Shown here one piece after another: positions 24,736 through 35,165 of a stretch of DNA of 64,000 nucleotides. Source of the DNA: Dasypus novemcinctus. Its lineage: Eukaryota; Chordata; Mammalia; Cingulata; Dasypodidae. The number at the start of each line of letters is the position of its first letter. Position 1 is the stretch's first letter. A program made the position numbers and the translations under genes. Under the pieces are notes generated by a model. That model saw only the letters and a list, made by a program, of their open reading frames with translations, made no database searches and was not told the DNA's origin. The stretch is from positions 121,245,992 to 121,309,991 of the forward strand of contig NC_080679.1 of NCBI RefSeq assembly GCF_030445035.2, in the 5' to 3' direction.

Positions 24736-26617
24736 CAAAAAAAAGGAAAAAGAAGAAAAATAAATGTCCATGACAATTTTCTTCTGCTTAAATGTTTGTG
24801 ATGTTTGTGGTGGTTGGAAACTGGCAAAGGGGTAAAATCCTATACAGGATAAGGGAAGCATAATCACTTCCAATTCAGTAAAGAACAAGCATTTTTCTCT
24901 CCTCCCTAACACAATTCTACTAAAATGATAGTAAAGGACTAGATCTATTTTTAATGAAAATACTAAAAAGGAATGGTCCATGATTAGTCTTCTTGTTGCA
25001 GTAACAGAGGATTACCAACTGTGTGGCTTAAGCCAACAGAAATGTGCAGTTTCACAGTTCTAGAGGCTACAAGTCTGAAATTAAGGTGTTGGCAGAACCA
25101 GTCTCCTTCTGAAACCTTGCCTCTTCTAGTTTCTGCCATTTGCTGGCAACCATTGGCATTTTAAGGATTAACCAAGTGAAACATCATCATTTAGTTATGA
25201 ATAAAAAATAAAGTTCTTCAAAGAATTTTTCAGGTCAACACAAAGTTAAAGCATAATTAAAAATTCCAAGTCAAAGAGACCATACTATAAGAGAGTGGTT
25301 GATGAACAATGAAATCTTTGAATGATATATTTAATTTTAAGTAATTGTTGTAATAGTGTTACTACCTTATTCAGAGTAGCTAACTGTGAGGTGGGAATGG
25401 GGAAAACTAAAACATAGTGGCTTAATACAATATAAATTTATTTCAGGATCACAGAGTTGAATGTGGATTATTGCCAAGCAATTATCTTTTTTGGATGTCT
25501 TCATCGATCCTTCAGAATCTTCTGTTGGGTCTTCCGTGTCCAATATGTATGATGGGGAAGAGATGGACGATTGGTGAATCACATGAAGTATTTACGGATC
25601 ATGCCTTTAAGGCATCCATCAGATCCACCTGCCTTCCACTGGCCAAAACTTGCACTATTCCACTTACCATGGAAACAGAATCTATCTCTTTGCTCAACAA
25701 GTAAAGAACCAGATTTGATGAAGCCATTTCCTGCTGCAGTTACAAAAAAGATTATATATAACATCGGAAATTTTTAAACTTTTAAAATAATAATTTGAAG
25801 TGAAAAGCAAGTATAAGACTGCAGTATGAACCAGCATATATCACTGATGGAAATTAATAAATCATGTCCTTGTCATATTTAAGGGGATTAATTAAAATTA
25901 ATTACTTTCTATTTTCAACATAGATAAATAGAAAAAACCAATTTTTGCAGATATTTCTTTTTCTTTTAGATTGAAGAATAACTAATAGCAGACTTTTAAA
26001 ACTGGGTATACTTTTTAAAATACTGTAGGAAAAATCCCATCTAAAACAATACAAATGAGAGATGACAACAATAAAATGAATACAAATGTATTTATAAAAA
26101 GAAGAGAAGGCTAAAACCTAAAATATATGGGTATATAAAACAAGGAATCTAAAGAAAAACAAATCAAATAAACTCTATTCAAAATTGTTGACTGTCCACA
26201 TTTATAAAAGTAAACAAATGGAAACGATGATAGATGAATATCAAGTACGGTGAGCAAAAGAAGCCTAAAATCAAAGGCCACTATACTGTCTGCTTTCATT
26301 TATATAAAATTTAAAAGCATGCAGATGATAGTACTAGAGGTCAGGATACTGGAAGCATGTTGGAGCATAGTTAATGTAGCAGCCACTATTTCTTTATCTG
26401 GATATTTTGTTTTACAGATATGCATACTTTGCTAATGTTCTTCAAGTCCTTAAATTCATACATGACAAAATCACTTTTTGCTGTTATATTTCAATAAAAT
26501 TTACCAAAATACCCTTGTAATTGTGTTAGAAACAAAGTACAACATATTCATGGATTATAATAAACATAATCCAAACTGTCTAGGAAGTATGAATAAAAAT
26601 ATAAAACATTCTAAAAG
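24736..26617. other. No gene seen; two ancient repeat remnants
   Basis: 24985-25180 ('gtgtggcttaagccaacagaaatg...tctagaggctacaagtctgaa') and 25368-25760 ('agtggcttaatacaatataaatttatttc...ccttccactggccaaaactt') look like two common old mammalian interspersed repeats whose names I cannot give with certainty. The rest is unassigned. Confidence 0.45.
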
Positions 26618-26749
26618 GTTGTGAGGATTAAGTTCACGAGTCAATTTGCCCAGGTTATGGTGTCCAGTTGTCTGGTCAAGCAAGGACTGGCCTGATTGTT
26701 ACTGTGAGACTCTCTTATGGATTTAAATCATCAGTATGTTGATAGCACC
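26618..26749 (+). repeat. Old mammalian interspersed repeat, copy 4, left half
   Basis: 'gttcacgagtcaatttgccc' through 'tctggtcaagcaaggactgg' to 'gttgatagcacc'. It is interrupted by ERV-A. The right half resumes at 33489. Confidence 0.75.
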
Positions 26750-27159
26750 TGTTGAAGGATTCCCCTTCGCCTTTCTGGAGGGAATCTCTTTCCCCTTCCT
26801 TCTTCCTTGCTGTGCAATGCTGAAACGAGCTGCTTTCTGATAATGCAGCCCTGGCCCTTGGGTATGTGTGTGTGCTGAGGGCTGCAGGGTATGTACTGGT
26901 AAGAACTTGGTTATGCGAGTCAGCAGGCCTTGCCTCAGCCTGTGTCCATTTATCTCACCTAACAGCAAAATTTGCTTTTGCATTCCTGCTTGCTTCCCAT
27001 CCCCTATTTAAGCCCTGAAAACCACAGTTCAGGGCCCGGAATTTGGAGTCTAACTCTCCTCTGGGTGCGGACCCAAAGGAGATGCGTAATGAAACCTGAG
27101 TTCCCCAGCTCTCCAAGTGCACGCTTGGGTTTCTCGGCCAGACCTGGTCTTCTGTAACA
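26750..27159 (+). repeat. ERV-A 5' LTR
   Basis: 410 bp, starting TGTTGAAGG and ending AACA. It has a weak TATA-like 'ctatttaag' near 27004. It is paired with 33068-33484. Confidence 0.92.
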
Positions 27160-27161
27160 TT

Positions 27162-27179
27162 TGGTTCCCTGACCCGGAA
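27162..27179 (+). promoter_or_regulatory. ERV-A primer binding site, tRNA-Glu type
   Basis: TGGTTCCCTGACCCGGAA follows the LTR after a 2-base spacer. It matches the complement of the tRNA-Glu 3' end at 17 of 18 positions as I remember that tRNA; the mismatch is a C for G at position 14. Confidence 0.85.
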
Positions 27180-27809
27180 ACCCAACCGAACAGGCCTGTT
27201 CTGCCTCCGACTTGGGAGACTGCGGGTGCGGCCGGCGGTGAGCTCCAGACCGACGAGGTAGGCGCCACTTGTCCACTTGACGGGACCTCCTTCCGATGAG
27301 TTTTGCGCAGGGTCTGCATCCCAGTGACCCGGACCGACTTAGTGGTGAGAGGGACCGAATGGTGCCAGAAGACCCGGGAACAGGTAAGGTCCCACGTGCC
27401 AAGTCCAGCCCCAGTCAGGCCTGTCTCCGGACGGAAGAGGAGACTGATCCCCTCCTAGGTTGTCGCGTAGCAAGAACACAGAACACGGCAAACGAGGAGG
27501 GGGGGGCGGGCGGTATGCTTAAAGTCTGAGTGAAAGTATGAGTTAGTGAGGCCATGAGGACAGCAGGGGCCTGCCTCTGTCGTACCAGCTTGTGGCTCCA
27601 CGGCTTGTGCTACGGATTCTGAGTGGGCCCCAACCTGCATTCCCCGGCTACGTCATAGGGCATAGCAGCCAATCCAGCCAATCCGGACTCTACTCGGATG
27701 CCTTAGCTAAGACGAGCCTAAGTTCTCGCGAGAGGTGCACAGGCGGCATCTGAGAGGCCTCGAAAGGGGCACCCCCATCTTTTGTCTGTCTGCCGCCACC
27801 GGCACAGGG
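27180..27809 (+). other. ERV-A leader
   Basis: GC-rich untranslated leader between primer site and gag. It would hold the packaging signal and splice donor. I see a 'gacgaggtaggcg' donor-like site near 27256 but cannot confirm it. Confidence 0.6.
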
Positions 27810-29397
27810 ATGGGCTTGCCACAGTCGAAACCCACTGTTTTTATCTGCATGCTTAGAAACTTTAAGAAGGGCTTTTCCGGAGATTATGGCATCCAGAAGA
27901 GTCCAATGAAACTCCGAACACTCTGTGAAACGGAGTGGCCCAGCTTTCGGTGTTGACTGGCCTTCAGAGGGGACCCTGGACCTATCCAGGGTTCGTGCAG
28001 TATGGTTAGTGGTCACCAGAGATCCGGGGCACCCTGACCAGTTCCCCTACATTGACTCCTGATTAGAGATTGTCCAAATACGGCCCCCGTGGGTTTGATT
28101 ATGTGCTGGGACAGAGTAGGATTTTAGTAACTCAGGAGGCGAGGCTTCAGAAGCCAGTCATTCACCAAGGACTGGCAGAATAGGACACCCCCACCACCAG
28201 AAGCCGGTCATTCACCAAGGACTGGCAGAATAGGACACCCCCACCACCACCACCATACGCCCCTACGCACTGCTGCGTCCCCTGAACTCTGGCACATTAC
28301 CTCGCCTCCCAGAGACCCCCCCTCCTTCAGTTTCTCCTCTGGGGCCGGACCCACGAGCAGACCCTCCTACTGTCCCCCCACCAGCTACCGCCTCGGACCA
28401 CGCATCCACTTCTGGGGGAGACTCAGGGACCCTGGTGGCCAGGAGGCTCTGGTCAGCTCAGCCAGCCTTCCAGATGCCCCTCTGGGAGACACAGGGCCTG
28501 CCCTGTCTGAACGAGAATAGGACCCTCCAGCCTGGCTGGCCCATCCTCTACTATCAGCCCTTTCCAACCACAGACCTCCTGAATTGGAAACACCATACCC
28601 CTTCTTACTTTGAAAAGCCCCAGGCCCTCATTGACCTCATGAAGTCCGTTTTTCAGACCCATCGCCCCACCTGGGACGACTGTCGCCAACTCCTCCTTAC
28701 TCTGTTCAATACAGAGGAGAGACGGTGAGTCCTGATGAAGGCCCGGAAGTGGCTGCAGGAGCACGTGGTTGCAGGAGCATGCCCCACCCGGCGTCCTGGA
28801 CCCAGAAGAGTGGGCCCAGACATCAATCCCCAACACCCAGCCCGACTGGGATTTCAACACCCAACAAGGGCAAGCCACACTTGGACACTGCTGGGAGGCA
28901 GTCCTTCGAGGGCTCTGAGAGGGTGCCAAGCGGCCCATGAACACAACAAAGAGGACCTCAGTTGTTCAGAAGCCTGACGAATCTCCAGGGGACTACTACG
29001 AACGGCTCTGCCAGGCCTTCCTGGTCTACACTCCCTTTGATCCAGAAGGCCCAGAAAACCAGAGGATGGTGAATGCCGCTTTTGTCGCACAGGAGGCTGC
29101 AGACATCAAGAGGAAACTACAAAAGCTCGACGGCTTCGCAGGCATGAATATCACCCAATTGCTGGAGGTCCTGAACAAAGTCTTTGTCAATCGAGATGAG
29201 GTCGCTGAATGGGAAGCCAGGAGGAAGCTAGAGCAGCAGGCCTCCTTCCTGGCAGCAGCCTTGGGGAAACCTAACCCCACCAGATGAGAAGGGCCACCCT
29301 GGAAAGGGGGGACCAATGCCAAGAGGGTCCTACTGGCCAGAGACCAATGTGCCTACTGCAACTAGAGTGGACCCTGGAAGAATGAGTGCCCCCAAAA
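27810..29397 (+). pseudogene. gag: ERV-A gag, broken
   Basis: The matrix start at 27810 is Met-Gly, fitting a myristoylation site. The matrix frame ends at 27956 and homology resumes in another frame (WPSFRC region into 'gacaccctgaccagttcccc'). A 50-bp tandem duplication lies in the proline-rich region (28151-28250). Capsid N-terminal sequence is in 28435-28728, and capsid C-terminal sequence with the major homology region (DESPGDYYERL) is in 28937-29287, in a different frame. The nucleocapsid knuckle near 29346-29391 keeps its cysteines (CAYC...C), but one codon is a stop and the histidine position reads Pro. No complete Gag can be made. Confidence 0.9.
28151..28250 (+). repeat. 50-bp direct tandem duplication inside gag
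   Basis: Two units, 28151-28200 and 28201-28250, differ at one base (gccagtc against gccggtc). Because 50 is not a multiple of three, the duplication shifts the frame. Each unit also carries TAG within 'gaataggac'. Confidence 0.9.
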
Positions 29398-29506
29398 GAC
29401 TCAGGTGCACCGAGGAGACACTCCGAGAGGAAAGTATTGGCCTGAGCCCCAGGATCATCTGATCAGACTGGCAAACCTGGACACTGAATAGGGGTGACCA
29501 GGCTCA

Positions 29507-29780
29507 TTGAACCTTGGCCCCCACGAGCCCCTGGTCAGGTTACAAGTTGGGAGCCAGACAGTGAACTTTATGGTAAATGCCAGTGTAGAGCACTCTGTGG
29601 TCATGATGCCCATTGCCCCTTTAAGCAGAAAAACTTTTAACATCATAGGAGCGATGGGATGCCAATCAAACTCACAACTGTTTTGCCAATCGAGGGCCTG
29701 CTGGCTCAGTGGCCATGAGGTGGCCCATGAATTCTTATACCTGCCTGAATGTCCGATCCCTCTGCTCAGGAGGGAATCGA
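29507..29780 (+). pseudogene. pro: ERV-A protease remnant, active site lost
   Basis: The frame carries a retroviral aspartic protease: a strand ending VGSQTVNFMV, then the active-site triplet position, then EHSVV, and further on IIGAMG and a C-terminal GHEVAHEFLYLPECP segment that in relatives leads into reverse transcriptase. At 29576-29584 the expected Asp-Thr/Ser-Gly reads Asn-Ala-Ser, so the catalytic aspartate is gone. Homology stops at 'PIPLL' near 29766 and jumps to RNase H. Confidence 0.85.
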
Positions 29781-30021
29781 GAACAAAGAGGAAATTCTTC
29801 AGCTGCTAGAGGCAATGTGGGAGCCAGCCAAAGTCACCATCACCCACTGCTGGGGACATCAAAGGGGTAAAGACATGGTCGTCAGAGGAAACAGGTTTGC
29901 AGATGAGGCTGCAAAACAAGCGGCAAGAGAAGACTACAGAAAGGTGGCCCTGGAATTAGTCCCACAGCTGTCCCTCTTAGGACAAAGGCCCGACCTGCTG
30001 GTCTACACCAAAGAAGAATAG
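29781..30021 (+). pseudogene. pol: ERV-A RNase H C-terminal end, fused to protease by deletion
   Basis: The frame 29749-30021 reads EEILQLLEAMW, then THCWGHQRG, then GNRFADEAAKQAA. This is the C-terminal end of a gammaretroviral RNase H, including the His of GHQ and the late Asp in ADEAA. All of reverse transcriptase and most of RNase H, about 2 kb by family expectation, is missing between 29766 and 29785. Confidence 0.88.
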
Positions 30022-31225
30022 GACTGGATTGAGGGAGAGGGAGGAAGCCGAACCTCCCAAGGAGCCTGGATACTTCCAGATAATTGGGTCTTCATGCCCA
30101 AGGAGCCTCCTATGTTCTAGTCTAGCAGTACCATCGGCTCACTCACATGGGAAAGACTGCGCTAGAAAACATACTGGGAAGATACTCCTACATAGCACAG
30201 CTGGCCTCCCTCAGTGCCACCATCAGCAACCAGTGCCAGGTTTGCGCTAAAAACAACTCTGTGCAGTTCCCATGCGTTCAGGCAGGAGTCCAGCACTTGG
30301 CTGCAGCCCCCTTTGAGGACCTAGTAGTGGACTTTATGGAAGTGAAACCAAGCCGGGGGTATAAATACCTGTTGGTAATGGTATATGCTTTCTCAGGTTG
30401 GGTTGAGGCATTCCCCACCCCACACCGAGAAGGCAAGAGAAGTAACTAAGGCCTTACTCAGGGAAATTGTCCCATGGCATGGGTTGCCAATGTCAATAGG
30501 AAGTGACAACAGCCCAGCTTTCATGGAAACCATAGTCCAGGAACTGGCAAAAATGTTGGGGATCAAGTGGAAACTTCATGCCACCTACAGGCCCAGAGGG
30601 AACGTCAAATACATGAATTGAATCCTCAAAACCACCCTACCAAGTTCTGCCAAGAAACTGGTCTCCCTTGGGTGGACTTGCTTCCTTTAACCCTTCTCCG
30701 GGTGAGATGTATCCCAGGACCCACCCGTTATTCACCCTTCGAGATTTTGTTTGGATGGCCACCCCCAATTTTTCAGGCATTTAAGGAAAACTCTAAGCTC
30801 CTAGGGGAAGCTAACCAGGAATCCCTCCTCCAGCAGTTAGGGGGGTCCTAGCCGAGAAACACAAAACTGTTTTGTCCTGGAACCTCATTCCCCTGGGACA
30901 CCCAGTTCACCCCTACCTACCTGGGGACCAAGTCTGGGTTAAAGACTTGAAGAAGGAACCCCTCCAGCCTTCCTGGACAGGGCCACACACAGTGATCCTG
31001 GTAACTCCCACTGCTCTTAAGGTTGCAGGTGTCGTCCCTTGGGTCCATCATTCCAGAGTCAAGAAGGCACATCCCAGTGAAGAGCCAGACGACTGGGCAG
31101 CCCAACCTGTGCCTGACCATCTGCTGAGGGTGCAAATCACTCAGAAACCCCAGACCTTGGCACATGGAGCGACAGCTGAATGGACTCCTCCTGTTCCTGG
31201 TGAAGCCTATCCTTGTACTGCCTAA
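30022..31225 (+). pseudogene. pol: ERV-A integrase, broken
   Basis: The N-terminal zinc-binding HHCC is visible: His codons at 30132-30134 and 30144-30146, Cys at 30234-30236 and 30243-30245. In the catalytic core the first Asp (VVDF, 30330-30332) and second Asp (GSDNS, 30505-30507) are present but lie in different frames. The third acidic residue reads Lys (30607-30609), is two residues closer to the second Asp than usual, and is followed by a stop. A C-terminal GPTRYSPFEILFGWPPP segment (30717-30770) and the DNA-binding end (30872-31225, with WTGPHTVILVTPTALKV) follow in further frames. Confidence 0.9.
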
Positions 31226-31324
31226 TCGCCATGACGTTTGGAGTTGGGCTCACTGCTGTAGCCCCCACAGACTGGACTATTGGGAATAGTGGCCTGATTG
31301 CTATCGCTTACTGGGCATAGTAGG

Positions 31325-33040
31325 ATGCTTCGTTACCTTGAGTTGCTTCTGCTTCCCCTCCTAACCTGGTCCCTTGAGACCAAACCCCCAACTCACTTTA
31401 AGTTACAGGTTAGTAAGGTCTGGGGAAGTCAGGAAATCCTAAATGCCTCGGCCCCTTTTCCAGCAGGGGCCACTTCTGCCTCCGTTTTGTTTGATGTATG
31501 TCAAGCAGTAAGGAGAGAGGCTCACGAATGCTCAGGATGCCCAGTTTATTGCACCTTTAAGAAGTATCTGTGCGAAGGGTCAGGTGGGGAGCACTTCTGC
31601 AGTGAGTGGTCATATCTGATAGCCGCCACCACAGCCTGGGGACCATCATGGGTCGCAAGCAACTCCCACTACCTGCTGCAGAACACCCCCAACCCACCCC
31701 GGTGTGGCCGGGACCTTTGCATCCAAGTAAATCTTACTCTTTTAAATCGGCCCGACACTTTCCAGGGAGCTGAGGTAGGGAAAGACTCAGCACAGGAATA
31801 CATGTCCCAGTAGGTAAACACCCGGGTGGCTTCATTCTAATTCAGCTGGTTCAGGTTCGGGTGCCAGTGGTCCCCTTAGCTCAGGAAATCCTCTCCCCTG
31901 GACAGGTCCTACAAAGAAATGTAAGCAAAGCCACTCAAAAGCTTGAGGCTAAGCTCAGGAAGATACCCTGAAATATACTCCTGAGCCAAGTCCAAAATTT
32001 CTATCAGCTCCTGAACAAGACTCTGCCCACTGTTGCAACCTCCTGCTGGTTATACGCTTCTCCCAGCCTGACTATCTTTCCTGTGCCCATCTCCAAGGAC
32101 ATAAACTCATACCTCAGGAGTGGTTCAGAAACTGACAGTAAACCCCTCCCCATCCACATAACTGAGTCCCCCGGGAAACTACTTACCTGTATGAATGTGA
32201 CCCCAGGACACAGCCCCACACCCACAACTACCCCAGCTGCCTTCCCCCTTGGGGAAACAGACTGCAACGCCACTTACCCATTTAAGGGAACCGGACAGTG
32301 TGCCAAGAACTCTACCCTCTGGATCTGTGGTACTCAAGGGTACCAATGCTTGCCCCCGGCAGGCCAAGGCATATGCTACCTAGCTTGGCCAGTACCATCA
32401 TTCTCGGTATATGGGAGCGAGCTGCCTGGAGAACTCTCCTGAACCAAACAAGCAGTACAGGCAATCCCTATACTCCTGGGACTGGGGATGGCCACAAGTG
32501 AGGCAGTGGCCGGGGCCTCTCTCGCAGTAGGTCAGCAGGGCTTGCAAAACCTGGCACAGGAAACATTGAAGGACCTCGAGGAAATAACGGGGTCCCTCAG
32601 TTGGATTCAAAACCAAATAGACTCACTTGCAGAGGTGATACTGCAGAATAGACGAGGATTAAACTTGCTGACTGCCAGCCAAGGGGGGATTTGTCAGGCC
32701 CTGGGAAAAGAGTGCTACTTTTACACTAACTTTTCAGGTATAGTCAGGGACAAAAATAGCTGCTCTAAAAGAAAGAGCCAAAGCCCGCTTAGCTTGAGCA
32801 TCCCAGGCAGCCACCAGTGGAAGCTACCTGCAATATCTCCTCTCCTGGATATTGCCGTCCATGCCGGTAATAGCAGCAATTTTCTTCCTCATAACCTTTG
32901 GGCCATGCGCCTTACAATGCCTGATGTGGTACATCACCTCCTGCTTAAATGACCTAAAGCACCAAGTGATGCCTCAGGTGAGATATCAACTGCTAGGCAC
33001 AAGGGAACAGTACCCCGTGTCAAAGGGTGATGCCCCATGA
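31325..33040 (+). pseudogene. env: ERV-A envelope gene, broken
   Basis: The likely start at 31325 has a hydrophobic leader (LRYLELLLLPLLTW). The surface-subunit frame stops at 31813. Further surface sequence lies in 32083-32442, separated by a stop-rich stretch. The transmembrane subunit begins in 32488-32790, with a Gly/Ala-rich fusion-peptide-like start, a heptad region and, from 32641, the conserved immunosuppressive-type stretch. The CX6C loop (Cys at 32692-32694 and 32713-32715) is followed by Tyr where many gammaretroviruses have a third Cys. The membrane span (PVIAAIFFLITFGPC) and a short tail ending at 33040 are in another frame (32852-33040). Confidence 0.88.
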
Positions 33041-33056
33041 AATTATTAAGGGCATC

Positions 33057-33067
33057 AAAGGGGGGAA
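33057..33067 (+). promoter_or_regulatory. ERV-A polypurine tract
   Basis: AAAGGGGGGAA directly abuts the 3' LTR, in the position that primes plus-strand synthesis. Confidence 0.92.
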
Positions 33068-33484
33068 TGTTGAAGGAATTCCCTTTCTGTGGTGGAGCCC
33101 CTTTCCCCTTCCTGCTTCCCTGTTGTGCAGTGCTGAAACGAGCTGCTTTCTGGTAATGTAGCCCTTGCCCTTGGGTATGTGTGTGTGTTGAGGGCTGCAG
33201 GGTGTGTACTGGTAAGAACTTGCTTGTGTGAGTCAGCAGGCTAATCTAAGATAGCAGCCTTGCCTCAGCCTGTGTCCATTTATCTCAGCTAACAGCAAAA
33301 TTTGCTTCTGTACTCCTGCTTGCTTCCTGTCCCCTATATAAGCCCCTGAAAACCACACCTTGGGGCCCAGAATTTGGAAACTGACCTGTCCTCTGGGTCC
33401 GCATGCGAAGTAAAACCTGAGTTCCTCCGTCTCTCTGAGTGCACGCTTGAGTTTCTTGGCTGGACCTGGACTTCTTCTGCAATG
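33068..33484 (+). repeat. ERV-A 3' LTR
   Basis: Starts TGTTGAAGG. It has a better TATA motif (ctatataagc, near 33334) than the 5' LTR and a 17-bp insertion after 'gtcagcagg'. It ends CTGCAATG, where the canonical terminal CA appears mutated. Confidence 0.88.
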
Positions 33485-33488
33485 CATC

Positions 33489-33846
33489 TGTGGCTGATTA
33501 CACCTACAATCTACTAAAGAGATTGCCTTCAACAATGAGAGACAGCTTATCCATTCATTTGAAGGCCTTAAAAGGAGAAAGGATGATTTTAGCAGTGCAA
33601 AGGAAGAATTTCCATCTCTACTTCAGCCAGCCACCTTCTCCTATGGAATTAATCAAAGACCTTCATCAGAGTTTGCAGCTTGTGACCTGCCCTAAAGATT
33701 TGGGACTTGTCTGTCTTCACAGTAGAGTGAGCCAATTCCTATAAGAAATATAATATGTATATTATGTGTATATATATATATAATTCTTCTCCCCTGCCCC
33801 CTGCCATAGGTTCTGTTTCCCTAGAGAACCCTGACTAACACAAAGG
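33489..33846 (+). repeat. Old mammalian interspersed repeat, copy 4, right half
   Basis: It continues from 26749: 'tgtggctgattacacctac' through 'gagtgagccaattcctat' and a short TA run to 'ccctagagaaccctgactaacacaa'. Confidence 0.78.
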
Positions 33847-34419
33847 TACGGAAGAAAAGAAGACTTGATTTTTTGGAGTCAGGTGTCCCATGATCATGGT
33901 GATTGGTTCAGATTTATCAAGTCAGTGGAAAGTGTGGCCCCTTCCTTCAATAGGAGGGAGAGCACATGACCCATTCCCATAAACCCAGTGAAGCCTGGTA
34001 ATACTGCAGCTCTTTTGTCAATGTTTAGTGGAATAGAGAAAAGGTCAAAGCAAAAGCAATGGCAGAGAAATGGAGGCTAGAGCCCTGATCAGATCATTCC
34101 AGTCTTCCTATCCTTTCTATCATTTCTGCCATCTAATCAGTTATCAATACTAAGCACCCGGTCTCTATCCCAGCTTGAGTCAGGTAGGGATGCAAAAACC
34201 CTTGATAAAGTAGACTTGAGATCTTATCCATGATGTCCTCAGGTATTTACATCTTATCAACCCAGGAGGCCATTAAATGTTTACCAATAAACCTCAACTC
34301 TACTACATCACTTGCGCATAAGATTCAGGTTCAGAATTTCTAACACCAGGAGGTCTAGGGCCATGCAAAATCTCACAAAATAATCACAGGGGGGTTTTAG
34401 ACTAAGAGCTTCAAACAGC
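33847..34419. other. No gene seen; unassigned
   Basis: No recognised coding or repeat signature. Confidence 0.4.
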
Positions 34420-35165
34420 AATGCTGCTGGTGTCCAGGTTTCTCAGTTCTTGGCTACATCACAAGAAGGAATTCAGAAAAGTGCTAGGTTGAGCAGGCAA
34501 GTAAAGGGTTTATTGAGAAATGAGAGAAAGCAAGAGTGCACCCTCAAGATTTGTGTGTGGGCATGCTCCAGAATGAGATGCGGGCTGGGGCTGGGGCTGG
34601 GCAGACTTTTTAAGGCTGGCCTCTCCTCCTCTCCCTTCCCCATCTTAAGGAGAGATCTTGGCTATTTGCTGTCCTCATTGGTTGCTTTTCTGCCTTCCTA
34701 TTGGTTTATACTATAGACCACTCAGCTTGTACCTGTTAGCTTTTAGGGAGCCAGTGGGGAGGCCTTCCTGTTTGAAATTATCCAGGGTTTTTTGAGCCCA
34801 GGAGTTTCAAATGGAACCTCATGACCAAGTTCTTGGCAGCCTCTTCAGCTGTGATGGTCAAGGTTTTATTCTTGGCCAGGCTGCCTTCCTTCAGGGAATA
34901 TACATATATAATGTTATATATATATATGTATGTTATATATATATGTGTATATATGTTATATATATATATAATGTACATATTATATTTCTTATAGTGGCCA
35001 TGGTCCTGGTGGGGACTCAGCTGTGATGGTTTAGGCTTTGTTCTGAACAGCTGCCTTCACTTGTTTCCTATACTAACCTGCCTCGACAAGACTAGCAGTG
35101 GCTACAACAATGCTCTGTTCTCCCATTTTGTGTTTTTTCTCTGTCCGCCACTAGGATGAATCCTC
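34420..35165 (-). repeat. Degraded LTR, minus strand
   Basis: 'gtaaagggtttattgagaaatgagag' on the plus strand is the complement of an AATAAA-bearing R region. C/T-rich promoter-like sequence ('ctttttaaggctgg') and the (TA)n tract lie to its right. Ends were not defined. Confidence 0.4.
34899..34986. repeat. (TA)n microsatellite
   Basis: Alternating TA with GT interruptions over about 85 bp, inside the degraded LTR. The frames over it are artefacts. Confidence 0.9.

Larger units (their letters stand above)
26746..33488 (+). mobile_element. ERV-A: old class I provirus, tRNA-Glu primed, lacking reverse transcriptase
   Basis: Order: LTR (26750-27159), primer site (27162-27179), leader, gag (27810-29397), protease remnant, RNase H tail, integrase, env, polypurine tract (33057-33067), LTR (33068-33484). 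It is flanked by 'cacc' (26746-26749) and 'catc' (33485-33488), a 4-bp target duplication with one change, as in gammaretroviruses. Its insertion splits an older repeat cleanly. The two LTRs differ at roughly one position in ten by eye, plus a 17-bp insertion in the 3' LTR, so it is old. Every gene is broken by stops, shifts or deletion. The primer type and domain content resemble the HERV-E group of class I elements. Confidence 0.93.

Noticed and set aside
28151-28250. CRISPR-like direct repeats
   Set aside because: Only two adjacent units without spacers in a mammalian provirus; a simple tandem duplication.
34899-34986. Tyr/Ile-rich frames as a membrane protein
   Set aside because: Translation of a (TA)n microsatellite.
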